Positions 1-13,168 of a DNA stretch of 64,000 nucleotides are shown piece after piece; the stretch's first letter is position 1; each line of letters starts with the position of its first letter. The stretch is from NCBI GenBank assembly GCA_033239125.1, contig BSWB01000005.1:46546993-46610992 (forward strand). Direction: 5' to 3'. Source of the DNA: Fagopyrum homotropicum. Taxonomy: Eukaryota; Streptophyta; Magnoliopsida; Caryophyllales; Polygonaceae. The notes below the pieces were generated by a model. The model searched no databases and was not told the DNA's origin. It worked only from the letters and a program-made list of their open reading frames with translations. Made by a program: the position numbers and the translations under genes.

Positions 1-2833
1 AAAAAGACGTAGATCCTGATCATGTTCCAAGTTCCAGCCGGAAAAAAACTCGAAGAAGTGTATGTGTTTGTTTGAGCTTGTAGGAACCCAAATTGAAGAG
101 GAAAAGTGGACGGTGAGGGTTGTATGTGGAATCCACAACCATATAATTCCTTCGGTGTTAAGAGGTCATGCATATGTTGGACGTATGACTCCGAAGCAGA
201 GCCGAAAGGTGGAGCGTGAATTGAATTATGGCTTAAAACCGAGACATAAATTAAAATCCGTACAATTAGAGGATCCTGACAATGTCACCTCCATCCGTCA
301 AGTTTACAACACCGGTTTGAAGATTAGAATGGAACAAGCCGAAGGAAGATCTCCATTACAACAAGCACTTCACACATTGACGGAACGTGGATACTATATA
401 AACACTCGGAGAAGTCAAGATTCCGATGAAGTGATTGATTTCTTTATCTCACATCCCGACTCGAGGCATTTGCTCAACATGTTTCCCTATGTTATTGTGA
501 TGGACTCGACATATAAGACTAACAAGTAAGCTTCAATTCAAGCCACATTTTTACTTTATTTCATACACTCATTCTTATTTTCCTTAGAAATTGTAACTCA
601 GTCGTTGTTTCGTATTACTTTTAGGTACAATATGCCATTGTTGGAGATCGTAGGCATCACTAGCACCAAGAAGACATTCGCAATTTCTTTTGTGTTCATG
701 GCACAGGAGAATAGAGATCATTACGAGTGGGCTTTGAGGAGAGTCAGTTATTTGTTGTACGGAAAGACGCCGGAGGTGATTGCCACTGAATGTGAGCTTG
801 GTCTTATAAGCGTCTTGGGTGTAGTATTTCCCGAGGTGAAGCATATATTGTGCACGCTTCACATAAAGTGCAATATAGTTAACAAAGCGACACTTGTTTT
901 GCGCAATAAGGAAGCGGAAGCAGACTTCATATCCCATTGTCATGCCTTGTTCGAGTCAAGATCCCCTGGAAGCTACCAACGCCGTTTGCTGGAAATGAGA
1001 GACTATTGACAATCATCTCCGAAGTTAATGACCTATCTAGAGACGACTTGGCTTGACCCGTACAAGGAGGCAATCGTTCGAGCATGGACTGACCTACATC
1101 ATCATTTCGGCACACGAACGACAAATGCGTAAGTTATTTAAACATTCACTACATTGTTAAACATTTCTTCGTTTATTGTAATAAACTTTTCTTCTTAGGT
1201 GTGAGTCCGCACACAAGTTGTTGAAGCAAACACTAGATTCTAGCGTTGGAGGATTTCAGATGGTTTGTGATAGCATACATTTGATGGTCACGAACCAAGT
1301 CCAAAAGCTACAAGCTTCTCTAGAGATGTCACGGGAGAGGATTCCACGAGAGGTTAGTATCCATCGAAAATTTAATTGATGAAAATATTGTTAAATATTT
1401 ATTTGATATGTAATAAACCTTTTTTTGCAGGTGCGTATACCGATATTTGACTTGCTCCGTGACTACGTAACAAATGAGTGTTTCACGCTCTTGTGGAATA
1501 ATTACACCAAGGCTCGACATACAAGAGATGATGAAGGATGTCAGGATAGTTATTGGAGAGAGGTTTATGGAGTGCCGTGTGTGCATGACTTTAGACTAGC
1601 AATCCGGGCTCGTAGACCTATCTATTTGTCACGGATACACCCTTATTGGAAGCAAGTTCATTGGAATCCGGTTGATTTTTTGGATGGTGATATTGGTGAT
1701 GATGATTATGATGATGATTGTTTGAACCCGAGTCAAGCGACGCTAAACAGGTTTAGAGAAAGAATGGACTCAAATATGTTAAGTTCGGATGAGCAAGCTA
1801 AGATTGTATCTTTTCTGGAGGATATGGAAAACCCCGGGGGTACGACAATGAAGGAGCCGGCACAGAAGGTCAATGCAAAGGGACGACCTCCAATCCCGAG
1901 ATCAACTAGAAGAGAGCCTAGTTATTTTGAGCATTCTGCTACACGTGGTCCTGGGCGTCCGAAAAGGAAGAAAGCTAAAGATGTAGATTCTACACCGGAG
2001 TTGACTCCTACGAGTAGAGCCCGTCATAAAGGAAAGCAACCCGCGAAGGCCGGATTTTGTTTGAGGGAAGAAGATTTTCCGAAGTTCATGGAGCCTTATG
2101 TATTGAGAGTAAGGGATGTACCAGGAGACGGCCATTGTGGATATAGAGCAATTTCCGCGGTATTGGGATTCTCGGATGAGGATTACTTGATAATACGGCG
2201 AGATATGATTATGGAGTTAAATGCGAGAAGGGAATTTTATTCCAAGGTAACTAAGTCTTCCGGTTATATTAAAGTTTTAATTATAATCCATGATTTTACA
2301 TAATCTTACTTGTTAATCATTGCAGTGTAGAATCCTCAATCATGTTGACGAAGTCATTCAAAACGTTTATTGGACGAGTAAGTCTCCGTGTCCAGAACCA
2401 AATTGGATGGAAATACCGATGATCGCATGTGCAGCCGCCACCTACTATAAGATTGCATTGGTTGTCCTAGGGAACATTCCAGCGACATTCCTGCCTATAA
2501 TTGCCACCGCTCCCAACCAAGAGGCCCCTACGGTCATTTGTTCGTTAACGTATATATATAACAACACACACTTTGTGCCGGTGGGTCGACGTTTTACTTT
2601 CATTCAATGGACGTCTATTTAGACCTAATATTTACTAACCGTTTTCTGTAATTTCATATTTGTAGGTATGGTTAAAAGATGATGCTTCGTTACCGTTGTT
2701 GAGCGACGCTTGGAAAAATAACCATGATCCAAGTGTTGATGGATGGGATGCGCCGTTCATTGAAAGGATAGCTCGTTATGAGGATCTTCGTCGAGCATGG
2801 GGAGTTGAACACAATAGTGCAGGATATCTTTAG
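1..2833 (+). pseudogene. MULE transposase fused to C-terminal OTU cysteine-protease domain (copy 1, 5' partial)
   Basis: Read as six exons: 1-525, 625-1128, 1199-1352, 1431-2246, 2326-about 2589 and 2666-2833 (last junction uncertain); the frame is open to the left edge. The order follows plant MULE/FAR1-type transposases: a zinc-finger-like CGIHNH stretch near 125-150, the first catalytic Asp in VMDSTYKTN near 500, then ATECELGL near 785 where the family usually has Asp, and HILCTLHIK. A SWIM-like segment ends in GVPCVH near 1575, but one Cys of the usual CxC is not seen. After a basic linker comes an OTU domain with GDGHCGYRA (Cys codon 2136-2138) and NNTHFVPV with the likely catalytic His. 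TGA at 1007-1009 replaces a probable Trp, so this copy looks inactive. The OTU fusion is seen directly; its use by the transposon is unknown. Confidence 0.8.
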
Positions 2834-2875
2834 CCGTTTTCAAAAACCTTACTTGAAATCGTGTTTTAGACGTTA

Positions 2876-3066
2876 TTATTGAACCGTATGTGAGGGGATA
2901 TGAAAGCTTAAATCAACGTCCGTATACCAAGACATGTACGCATCATCGACGAGCCAAGGAGAGGTAGTTGGTATCAATCCAACTAGTGAAACTCTGTTCT
3001 CCTCCAGATGGCGGGATGCCCAACGATCGTATGTGAGGGGATATAAAAGCCTAGATCCACGTCCGG
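2876..3066 (-). pseudogene. C-terminal end of PMD gene copy 1, separated by the gypsy insertion
   Basis: The minus strand is open from the gypsy target duplication at 3062-3066 down to a TAA at 2876-2878. It continues in phase the PMD exon that is cut at 13169 on the other side of the retrotransposon. It encodes YDRW and MSWYTD, which match WDRW and MAWYTD in the last PMD exon of copy 2 (37979-38581), so assignment to the same protein is solid. The stop lies 42 bp from the stop of the convergent transposase-OTU gene at 2833. Confidence 0.8.
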
Positions 3067-5449
3067 TGTAATAACCAAAAATTTTAAAGTTTCGGTAAAC
3101 TGCAACTAACCAAATTCCGAGGCGACAATCTTAAATAATAAAATAAAACGAGTAAATGTTATCATTTTATGTGACTTTAAGTCACATAAAATGACGAAGC
3201 CTTGTAGCCGGAAATAAATACGCAACTTAAATTAAAAATAATGATAAATTAGATAATACGGAATTTAATTCCGTATTATAAAATCCCGCACATAATTAAC
3301 GAGTAACGAGTTCCTATTCCGTGTTAATAAGAAAGCGGGCCGGATGTGGGCCACTGCGAGGCCCAATCATCAGCCCACCTCCTAATTAAATCCTAACCCT
3401 AATCCCTCTCTTAACCTAATCCACTAATTACCTTTCTCCTAACCTCCTGTGCCGCTTGTGCTGCTCCCTCCTCGCAAACCCGCTGCACCTCACAAAGATT
3501 GTGCTGCCGCCGGACTTCCTGCAACCACAGCTCCCGCCGCTCGCCGCCATCAGTCCGATAAGACGCATCCTCCTCTCTTTCCGTCCCTTCTCTACATTCC
3601 GCACACTTTCGGAACTCACCCCACTGCGACAGCAGGTCGAAGACACCGCCACGCTCCCCGTCTTCCACCGGAGCCACCGCGCAGCCGCCGCCGTCCGCCT
3701 CAGTGAACCGGTAAGACCCTGGCTCTTCTTTCCGCCTTTCTTCTTTCGTATCGTGAACCGCCGTCTCACTGCAGCCTCTACGATCTATAGCAGCGCCGCG
3801 AATCATCCGGACCTTCCGCCAGTTGAACCGCCGCCTCCTTGTTGGTTCCGTACCCAAGGTGTTGCTACCGCCGAGGACAGCCGACACCAGGAAGTGACGC
3901 CGGACTACAGCCGGTAAGCCTCCTTCGACCTCCTCTTGCTGTCCTGCGTGTTTGAGTGTGTTTAAACCGGCATAAACTGTGAATGAACCTGCGTAAAACC
4001 ATGAACAAACATGAATAAAACCGAGTTAAAATACATGTGTGTATGTGAGTTAGATTTCGTATATATATTAGAGAGTGTATAGGAATATACATTTACGAGA
4101 TGAAATACGGTAGGCTAGTAAGAGCGGTTGTGTGAGCTTATATAGGAGATTGTATGCCGAGTGTATAAAATACACGTATATATATATATTATATGGAATA
4201 AAAGTATACATATGAGTGTGGGTTAGTGAAAATAATAAGTATGTGGCTATATATATTTATATCTGTATAAACACCTAGGAGTGACGGTTTATAGAACTAG
4301 AAGGAAGTTAGTATGCACATAAGTATGTATATATATAGATATACATAAGATTAGTTAATACCGAGAATGAAGGAATGTGGTTCGACATAACGAGTGGATG
4401 AGAATAATATTTTGACCTTTAGTAAACCATTATGGAGTAGTCAGATATTGAAAAGCGTTCAAAAAGAAATATTAGAAGTCAAGAAGTGACTCAGAGAATT
4501 ATCGGTATTAAGGGTAAAACGGTCTTTCACCGTATGATAATTTTTCTTTCCGTAATTCCTTCGCATGAGGTTGGACATCGAGATGTGATTTGGTTACACA
4601 TGCCTTAATTGACAGGCGCTTGAGTTACCACGAGTACGGACTATTTGAGGAGTGTTAGAGTGTTTTGACTCAGGTAAGTCCTTGCGACTTACTTAGCCAG
4701 TTTCTGGATATTAGTTGAGTGATAGTGGTTGTGTGTGCTTTTTGCGTGTTTAATAATAATAACTTGCTAGGACGACTGTTATTATTACGTTTAAGGCCCA
4801 AGTGTATGTATAACGGGCCGTGACATCACTGCCCAGCTCTGACAGGAGACTGGGAGGTTCTCTATACCCAGACCAGGCAGGTACAAGGTGAGATGCATCG
4901 GATCCATTCCTGATGGTTACACGGGGGCGGAGGTGAGGTTTGGGAATCCCTCGTGTCACAAAATAAGTATCATTAGCGTGAAAGAGTAACTTAATTCAAG
5001 ATAATAAAACGGACTTGTTTGAAAGCATGATGAGTGTTTATATTTTTCTGAGTGTGTTTGTGCTGCTATTATTCTGCTAATATGTAGATAACTAGCTAAC
5101 GGTTCTTCTTGTTGTTGTTTTAGATTTACCACAGGTTAGATCAGCAGCTGAGTGATCCGGAAGTAGTGGTCAGTCGGGTCTCCGTACTCCTTAGAGTGGG
5201 GGTTGGGGGTTGTTTTTGTCTTTCCTTTCTTTTGGTTAAGACAGTTGTTCATTTCCTTTGTTTAAGTACTTTAGGCTGCTAGACAGTGTTGCATTCATTA
5301 CCTTAAAAATACCATTTTTATGAATTTCGGTTTTCTTTATTTGTGTCTTGTTGCAAGATCCTAGTAATGTTGTTGTCAAACTGAGGTCGGGACCCATTGT
5401 GAGGTCCTAACCAGTAATGTCCCGAGTTCTGAGAATTCGGGGTGTTACA
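3067..5449 (+). repeat. 5' LTR of gypsy element
   Basis: This is a direct repeat of 10786-13168 with only scattered differences by eye, including one 1-base deletion and one 1-base insertion. It contains two strong palindromes at 3163-3195 and 3253-3279, and a GC-rich stretch at 3440-3900 that gives overlapping proline/arginine-rich reading frames on both strands. The repeat starts TGTAATAACC and ends GTGTTACA. Confidence 0.95.
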
Positions 5450-5452
5450 ACA

Positions 5453-5464
5453 TGGTATCAGAGC
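5453..5464 (+). promoter_or_regulatory. Primer-binding site, initiator tRNA-Met type
   Basis: TGGTATCAGAGC lies four bases after the 5' LTR. It is the complement of the 3' end of plant initiator tRNA-Met and is the usual minus-strand primer site of these elements. Confidence 0.9.
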
Positions 5465-5714
5465 TCTAGGTTGGCAACAATGACACTTGAAATCTTCTGA
5501 AAGACCGAATAAGTTTTAAGCAGAACCCGAAAAGGGGTCTGAGTTTTAAAAGGAAAATTTTTGGTTTTAAATGCATGCATAGTCTGGTTGGGAATAGAAA
5601 AGTACGGATGACCACCACTACTACCGCGGATCTCAGTATGCTTAGTATGGACTTTAGGTTTTACTGTAGATGGACTTTTTGGACTTTAGCTAGTAGTAAT
5701 TATAGTTATTATTC

Positions 5715-8700
5715 TTGGCGCAGATGGCACGTACTAGAGCTACGCTAGCTACTGGTCGAGGCAGAGGTCGTCCACCTTTCCCTCCAGCTGGACCAGGTAG
5801 GGGCGATAGGACCCCTACAATTAGAGGACGCGGCCGTGGAGGTAGACCTCCACTAGCCCGAGGCCGAGGTCGAGCTCCACGAGAGGATCCCCCAACAGTG
5901 ATCATGCCAGAGGCTGGAGTGGAGGAGGTAGCTGAGAGTGTAGGTCTTGAGGTCAGGAATGAGACCGTTGCTAGGTCTGGAGCACAGAGAGCACGTTCGA
6001 CAAAGTCAGGACGTGTTTCAATTGGAGCGACTGAGTACAGAGAGTACCGAGCATACGTTGAGCGTATGGAGGAGGCTGCTAGGACAGAGAGACTTACCCA
6101 GGTACCACCAGTACCGGCTAGATCTGTCCAGGTGACACAGGGAGCACCTCAGGTGCCAGCTGTACCTGAGAGGAGAGTTGTGGCTGATAGAGCGCCTACT
6201 GGAACTAGAGCACCGAGGCCGGATGAGTGGTTGAAGGCTTTCAACTCTCAAAAGGTCCCCTCATATAGTGGAGAGATAGGACTGGAGGTGGAGCACTGGA
6301 TTGGACAGGTAGAGACTGTGTTAGAGGCAATACGCTGCCCAGAGGATCGGTAGGTGGACTTGGTGCAGACCTGCTTCACTGGAGATGCTCATTCCTGGTG
6401 GCGGACCATGCGTAGTTGAGTCACCAGTTGGGAGCAGATGAGGAGCATTGTTAGAGACAGATACTGCCCTGTCTCGTTGAGGAGAGAGAGATTCCATGAC
6501 TTCATTGAGGCTGGATTTGAAGACATTCCGATTGCTGCTGCCATCAAGAAGTTCCAGAAGGAACTGACACTGCTTGGACCAGCTGCACCTCCTGAGGAGC
6601 AGAACGTATATCTTTTTTCGAGGAGATTGAGAGAGAGCACTCGTTCCTATCTGGCAGGATTCCGCTGTGAGACTCTGTCAGACTATCAGGATAGAGCGTC
6701 TGCTTATGAGAGAGACAAACTAGTGTCGAGGAGAGCTGCTCAGTCAGACAAGCCGGATAAGCGGCAAAGGACAGGTTATGCTAGTGGTAGTTCAGGAGTA
6801 GCTGTTTTTGGACGAGGACAGACTCAGGGGCGACATAGCCATGCAGCTACTGGTCAGACTTCAGTTGGTGGCTTACAGTGCCACAACTGTAGTGGCTATG
6901 GACACATCCGATCGAACTGCACTAAGCCAGCAGTGACTTGCTTCCAGTGCGGCAAGGTTGGACATAGAGCTACATTCTGCCGTCAGGGCAAGGCTCCATC
7001 TCAGCAGGGTTCTTCTCTTGCAGGCTTATCAGGGAGTGTACAGAGACCACCACAGTACCGGACTCCGAGTCAGCAGCAGCAGTACAAAGCTCCTAGTCAG
7101 CAACAATCTTACAGGGCTCTAGGACACACACCACCACAGAGTTCTATGCAGGGATCAGGTCGGGGCAGAGGACGTGGTAGTGTGGCTGATACTAGAGGAG
7201 CTCAGGCACGAGTGTTTGAGTTGAGAGATGCTGATCAGCCAGATGCACCGACTGCCACAGGTACGATCCAGATTCATGACTTACCTGTACGAGTTTTATT
7301 TGATACGGGGGCTACACACTCCTTCATATCTGATGCATGCGTAGATAGGTTGTCCTTAGCTACTGTAGAGGGGATACCTTATATGATAGGCTTACCTGAT
7401 GGGAGTAAGGTAAGAGGGACTAGAGAGATTTATGGATGTCCTATTCGCATGGGAGATCGAGACTAGCTAGTAGATTTTCTAGTCATGCCCTTAGCTCATG
7501 AGGATGTGATTCTAGGGATAGATTGGATGAGGAGACACGGAGCAGTCTTAGATATTGGTAAGAGGACAGTGACCGTTGCCACTGAGGAGGGTCATAGGGT
7601 GATATTCCGAGGTTGGGACCTCGGAAAGTCAGGCACAGTTATCAATGCAGTAAGGGCAGCGAGACTGATAGCACAGGGTTGCGAAGCCTTCTGGTGTTAT
7701 GCCATGAAGGAAAGCAAGAGCCTGACTATAGAGGAGATACCTGTTGCATGCGAGTTTGCAGAGGTATTCAGTGACGACCTGCCAGGACTACCCCCACAGA
7801 GGAGCGTTGATTTCAGTATTGACTTAGAGCCGGACACGAGACCTATCTCGAAGGCTCCGTACCGTATGACACCTATAGAGCTGCTTGAGCTGAAGAAGCA
7901 GTTAGAGGAGCCAACAGAAAAGGGTTTCATACGCCCTAGTGTGTCTCCTTGGGGTGCGCCAGTGTTATTTGTGAAGAAGAAGGACGGATCGATGAGGCTG
8001 TGCATAGACTACAAAGAGCTGAACAAGGTGACCATCAAGAACAAGTACCCCCTGCCCCGCATAGATGATCTGTTAGACTAGTTACATGGAGCGTCTGTGT
8101 TCTCGAGGATATATTTGAGATCAGGTTACCACCAGTTGAGGGTGAGAGATCAGGACATACCCAAGACGGCATTCCGGACTAGGTATGGTCATTATGAGTT
8201 CGTAGTGATGCCATTTGGGCTCACTATTGCACCATCGGTGTTCATGGAGTTGATGAATGGGATATTCATTGACTTCTTAGATCAGTTTGTAGTGGTCTTC
8301 ATTGACGACATCCTTGTCTACTCTAGGAGTCGAGAGGAGCATGCCGGACACTTGAGGACAGTACTGTAGATTTTACAGGATAGCCAGCTGTATGCTAAGC
8401 TATCCAAGTGTGAGTTTTGGATGTCAGAGGTGGCTTTCTTAGGTCACGTGGTGACTGCTGAGGGTATTAAGGTCGATCCGGCGAAGATCGAGTCAGTATC
8501 TTCTTGGCAACCTCCTAAGAATGTCAAGGAGGTTCGCAGCTTTCTAGGATTAGCAGGTTATTACCGCCGGTTTGTGGAAGGGTTCTCCTTGATTGCCCGA
8601 CCACTTACTTGTCTTCTGAGGAAGACCACTCGGTTTGTCTGGTCTGAACCGTGTCAACAGAGTTTTGAGGAGCTGAAGAGGAGATTGACGTCTGCCCCGA

Positions 8701-10573
8701 TTTTGGCACAGCCTGAGGGTACTGATGACTTTGTGGTATACAATGATGCATTCAAGCTGGGCTTGGGGTGTGTTTTGATGCAGAGGGGTAAGGTCATAGC
8801 CTATGCGTCTCGATAGTTGAAGACGTATGAGGAGAACTACCCCACACATGATCTAGAGTTGGTTGCAGCAGTCCATGCTCTTAAGATCTGGCGTCACTAT
8901 CTCTATGGGGCGACATATCAGATCTTTACAGACCATAAGAGTCTGAAGTACATATTCACTCAGAGAGAGTTGAATAACCGCCAGAGGCGGTGGTTAGAGT
9001 TGATCAAGGACTTCAACCTTGAGATCCTTTACCACCCCGGAAAGGCGAATGTGGTAGCTGATGCTTTGAGCCGGAAGACGCCTAGAGAGAGGGCGATAGT
9101 CCGGTTGACAGTACAGCCACAGTTGCAGAGGGACTTGGCTTGGTTGGAGATAGAGATTCAGTTTCCCGATAATGATGGTTAGTTGTCTACCATGGAGTTA
9201 CTTCCTGATCTGTTGGATGAGATCCGACAGAAGCAGGAGACTTTCCCTACTTTGATCAGGATCCGAGACAGGATATCTCGAGATTAGGCCCCACAGTTTA
9301 CTATTGGTGCAGATGGAGTGATGAGACGTCAGGACCGCGTTTGTGTGCCGTCAGACAGTGAGTTAAGACAGAGGATACTAGGTGAGGCTCATGCTACCCC
9401 ATACTCAGTACATCCTGGAGCGAGTAAGATGTACAAGGATGTGAGACGGTCCTTCTGGTGGGGTGGTCTGAAGCCCGATGTGACTCGGTATGTAGCTCAG
9501 TGCGCGACCTGCCAGCAGGTCAAGATTGAGCACCGTAGGTCTGGAGGAGAGCTCCACCCACTTCCAGTACCACAGTGGAAGTGGGAGGATATATCGATGG
9601 ATTTTGTCATTGGTTTAAGACTCAGCAGAGGATTTGATGCTATTTGGGTAGTAGTAGACCGCCTGACGAAGACCGCACGTTTCACTCCGATTAAGGAAAC
9701 GTGGCCGGTGAGTCGTTTGGCTGAGGAGTTCACCAGACACATTGTGAGACTCCATGGAGTACCGAGGACTATTGTCTCTGACAGAGATGGACGTTTTACC
9801 TCGAGATTTTGGCAGCAGGTACATACTGCTTTGGGGACGAGTCTCCACTTTACTACCGCCTACCATCCACAGACAGACGGACAGTCTGAGAGGACCAATC
9901 AGACCTTAGAGGACATGCTTCGGGCGTGTGTACTAGATTGGGGACAGGTATGGCCAGATCATCTTCCACTGGTAGAGTTTTCGTATAATAATAGCTGACA
10001 CGCGTCTATTGGGATGGCTCCTTATGAGGCTTTGTACGGGCCGAGATGTCATACACCATTATGTTGGGATGAGCCCAGCAGAGTTGATGGAGTAGCTCCA
10101 GATCAGATACAGGATGACATCACTCGGATTGCCCTAGTCCGAGAGCGGATGTTAGCAGCTCAGAGTCGTCAGAAGTCCTACGCCGACAAAAGGCGTCGAC
10201 CTTTGGAGTTTAGAGTGGGTGCTCAAGTGTGGCTGAGAGTGTCACCTACGAGAGGGGTCAGGCGTTTCGGTATTAAGGGGAAGTTGAGTCCCCAATATGT
10301 CGGACCTTTTGAGATCTTGGAGAGAGTTGGAGAGGTGGCCTACAGACTAGCATCAGCCATGAGGATCTGACAGTTGAGCCTGACCATACATTTGTAGAGT
10401 ACCCAGTAGCTGTCCTAGAGCGCAATACCAGACGTCTGCGATCCAAGGAGATACCGATGTTGAGGATCCAGTGGTCTAGGAGAGGAGCTGATGAGGCCAC
10501 TTGGGAGACTGAGGAGAGTATTAGACGTAACTATCCCGAGTTCCTTGCAGGGTTAGAGATTACTCCTGTTTGA
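5715..10573 (+). pseudogene. gypsy Gag-Pol polyprotein (gag, protease, RT, RNase H, integrase), inactivated
   Basis: One reading frame runs from the ATG at 5715 to about 10350. A basic Gly/Arg N-terminus is followed by a Gag domain (about 6220-6730), two CCHC knuckles (CHNCSGYGHIRSNC near 6882, CFQCGKVGHRATFC near 6940), protease VLFDTGATHSFIS near 7290, RT with RLCIDYKELNK and FIDDILVYS (about 8000-8330), RNase H with FTDHKSLKY near 8925, integrase zinc site CATCQQ near 9500, catalytic MDF, SDRDG and NQTLED, and a chromodomain-like tail. Nine in-frame stops occur (6351, 6417, 7464, 8079, 8367, 8814, 9180, 9285, 9996): seven TAG, two TGA, none TAA. An out-of-frame deletion near 10350-10358 removes the linker before the tail, which ends at TGA 10571. 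Confidence 0.93.
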
Positions 10574-10785
10574 CGAGTTAGTACTCGGATGTTGTGTTGT
10601 TTGACCTTTCAGGTTTTCATATTGAGTTGGGTGTTTCTGTTTTTGGTGATACTTGTTTGTTTGATGGTTGAGTAGTTGCGTGGTAGAAAATGAAAAGGTC
10701 GAGAAACTAAAATATACCGAAGAAATGTGTGAGTAAGTGGAACATTCTAAGTTTCGGGACGAAACTTCTTTTAAGAGGGCACTGA

Positions 10786-13168
10786 TGTAATAACCGAAAA
10801 TTTTAAAGTTTTGGTAAACTGCAACTAACCAAATTCCGAGGCGACAATCTTAAATAATAAAATAAAACGAGTAAATGTTATCATTTTATATGACTTTAAG
10901 TCACATAAAATGACGAAGCCTTGTAGCCGGAAATAAATACGCAACTTAAATTAAAAATAATGATAAATTAGATAATACGGAATTTAATTCCGTATTATAA
11001 AATCCCGCACATAATTAACGAGTAACGAGTTCCTATTCCGTGCTAATAAGAAAGCGGGCCGGATGTGGGCCACTGCGAGGCCCAATCATCAGCCCACCTC
11101 CTAATTAAATCCTAACCCTAATCCCTCTCTTAACCTAATCCACTAATTACCTTTCTCCTAACCTCCTGTGCCGCTTGTGCTGCTCTCTCCTCGCAAAACC
11201 GCTGCACCTCACAAAGATTGTGCTGCCGCCGGACTTCCTGCAACCACAGCTCCCGCCGCTCGCCGCCATCAGTCCGATAAGATGCATCCCCCTCTCTTTC
11301 CGTCCCTTCTCTGCATTCTGCACACTTCCGGAACTCACCCCACTGCGACAGCAGGTCGAAGACACCGCCACGCTCCCCGTCTTCCACCGGAGCCACCGCG
11401 CAGCCGCCGCCGTCCGCCTCAGTGAACCGGTAAGACCCTGGCTCTTCTTTCCGCCTTCCTTCTTTCGTATCGTGAATCGCCATCTCACTGCAGCCTCTAT
11501 GATCTACAGCAGCGCCGCGAATCAGCCGGACCTTCCGCCAGTTGAACCGCCGCCTCCCTGTTGGTTCCGTACCCAGGACGTTGCTACCGCCGAGGACAGC
11601 CGACACCAGGAAGTGACGCCGGACTACAGCCGGTAAGCCTCCTTCGACCTCCTCTTGCTGTCCTGCGTGTTTGAGTGTGTTTAAACCGGCATAAACTGTG
11701 AATGAACCTGCGTAAAACCATGAACAAACATGAATAAAACCGAGTTATAATACATGTGTGTATGTGAGTTAGATTTCGTATATATATTAGAGAGTGTATA
11801 GGAATATACATTTACGAGATGAAATACGGTAGGCTAGTAAGAGCGGTTGTGTGAGCTTATATAGGAGATTGTATGCCGAGTGTATAAAATACACGTATAT
11901 ATATATATTATATGGAATAAAAGTATACATATGAGTGTGGGTTAGTGAAAATAATAAGTATGTGGCTATATATATTTATATCTGTATAAACACCTAGGAG
12001 TGACGGTTTATAGAACTGGAAGGAAGTTAGTATGCACATAAGTATGTATATATATAGATATACATAAGATTAGTTAATACCGAGAATGAAGGAATGTGGT
12101 TCGACATAACGAGTGGATGAGAATAATATTTTGACCTTTAGTAAACCATTATGGAGTAGTCAGATATTGAAAAGCGTTCAAAAAGAAATATTAGAAGTCA
12201 AGAAGTGACTCAGAGAATTATCGGTATTAAGGGTAAAACGGTCTTTCACCGTATGATAATTTTTCTTTCCGTAATTCCTTCGCATGAGGTTGGACATCGA
12301 GATGTGATTTGGTTACACATGCCTTAATTGACAGGCGCTTGAGTTACCACGAGTACGGACTATTTGAGGAGTGTTAGAGTGTTTTGACTCAGGTAAGTCC
12401 TTGCGACTTACTTAGCCAGTTTCTGGATATTAGTTGAGTGATAGTGGTTGTGTGTGCTTTTTGCGTGTTAATAATAATAACTTGCTAGGACGACTGTTAT
12501 TATTACGTTTAAGGCCCAAGTGTATGTATAACGGGCCGTGACATCACTGCCCAGCTCTGACAGGAGGCTGGGAGGTTCTCTATACCCAGACCAGGCAGGT
12601 ACAAGGTGAGATGCATCGGATCCATTCCTGATGGTTACACGGGGGCGGAGGCGAGGTTTGGGAATCCCTCGTGTCACAAAATAAGTATCATTAGCGTGAA
12701 AGAGTAACTTATTTCAAGATAATAAAACGGACTTGTTTGAAAGCATGATGAGTGTTTATATTTTTCTGAGTGTGTTTGTGCTGCTATTATTCTGCTAATA
12801 TGTAGATAACTAGCTAACGGTTCTTCTTGTTGTTGTTTTAGATTTACCACAGGTTAGATCAGCAGCTGAGTGATCCGGAAGTAGTGGTCAGTCGGGTCTC
12901 CGTACTCCTTAGAGTGGGGGTTGGGGGGTTGTTTTTGTCTTTCCTTTCTTTTGGTTAAGACAGTTGTTCGTTTCCTTTGTTTAAGTACTTTAGGCTGCTA
13001 GACAGTGTTGCATTCATTACCCTAAAAATACCATTTTTATGAATTTCGGTTTTCTCTATTTGTGTCTTGTTGCAAGATCCTAGTAATGTTGTTGTCAAAC
13101 TGAGGTCGGGACCCATTGTGAGGTCCTAACCAGTAATGTCCCGATTTCTGAGAATTCGGGGTGTTACA
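10786..13168 (+). repeat. 3' LTR of gypsy element
   Basis: Near-identical partner of 3067-5449, followed directly by the TCCGG target duplication. The purine-rich AAGAGGGC at 10773-10780, six bases before the LTR, is a plausible but weak polypurine tract. One palindrome arm differs from the left LTR by one base (10881-10913). Confidence 0.95.

Larger units (their letters stand above)
3067..13168 (+). mobile_element. Ty3/gypsy LTR retrotransposon, chromovirus-like, full length
   Basis: Two direct LTRs of about 2.38 kb (3067-5449 and 10786-13168) begin TGTAATAACC and end GTGTTACA. Flanking TCCGG at 3062-3066 and 13169-13173 is the 5-bp target duplication. A tRNAi-Met primer site follows the left LTR. 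The order Gag, protease, reverse transcriptase, RNase H, integrase is Ty3/gypsy order, and the C-terminal tail with ATWETEESIRRNYPEF resembles chromovirus (Tekay/Del-like) elements; the clade name is an inference. The polyprotein is broken by stops. The insertion is nested in the last coding exon of a PMD gene. Confidence 0.95.

Noticed and set aside
584..943. Minus-strand frame of 119 residues
   Set aside because: Shadow of the MULE transposase exon 625-1128 on the other strand.
3411..4092. Overlapping proline/arginine-rich frames on both strands, repeated at 11130-11811
   Set aside because: They lie in the GC-rich part of both gypsy LTRs, occur on both strands at once, and have no known domain.
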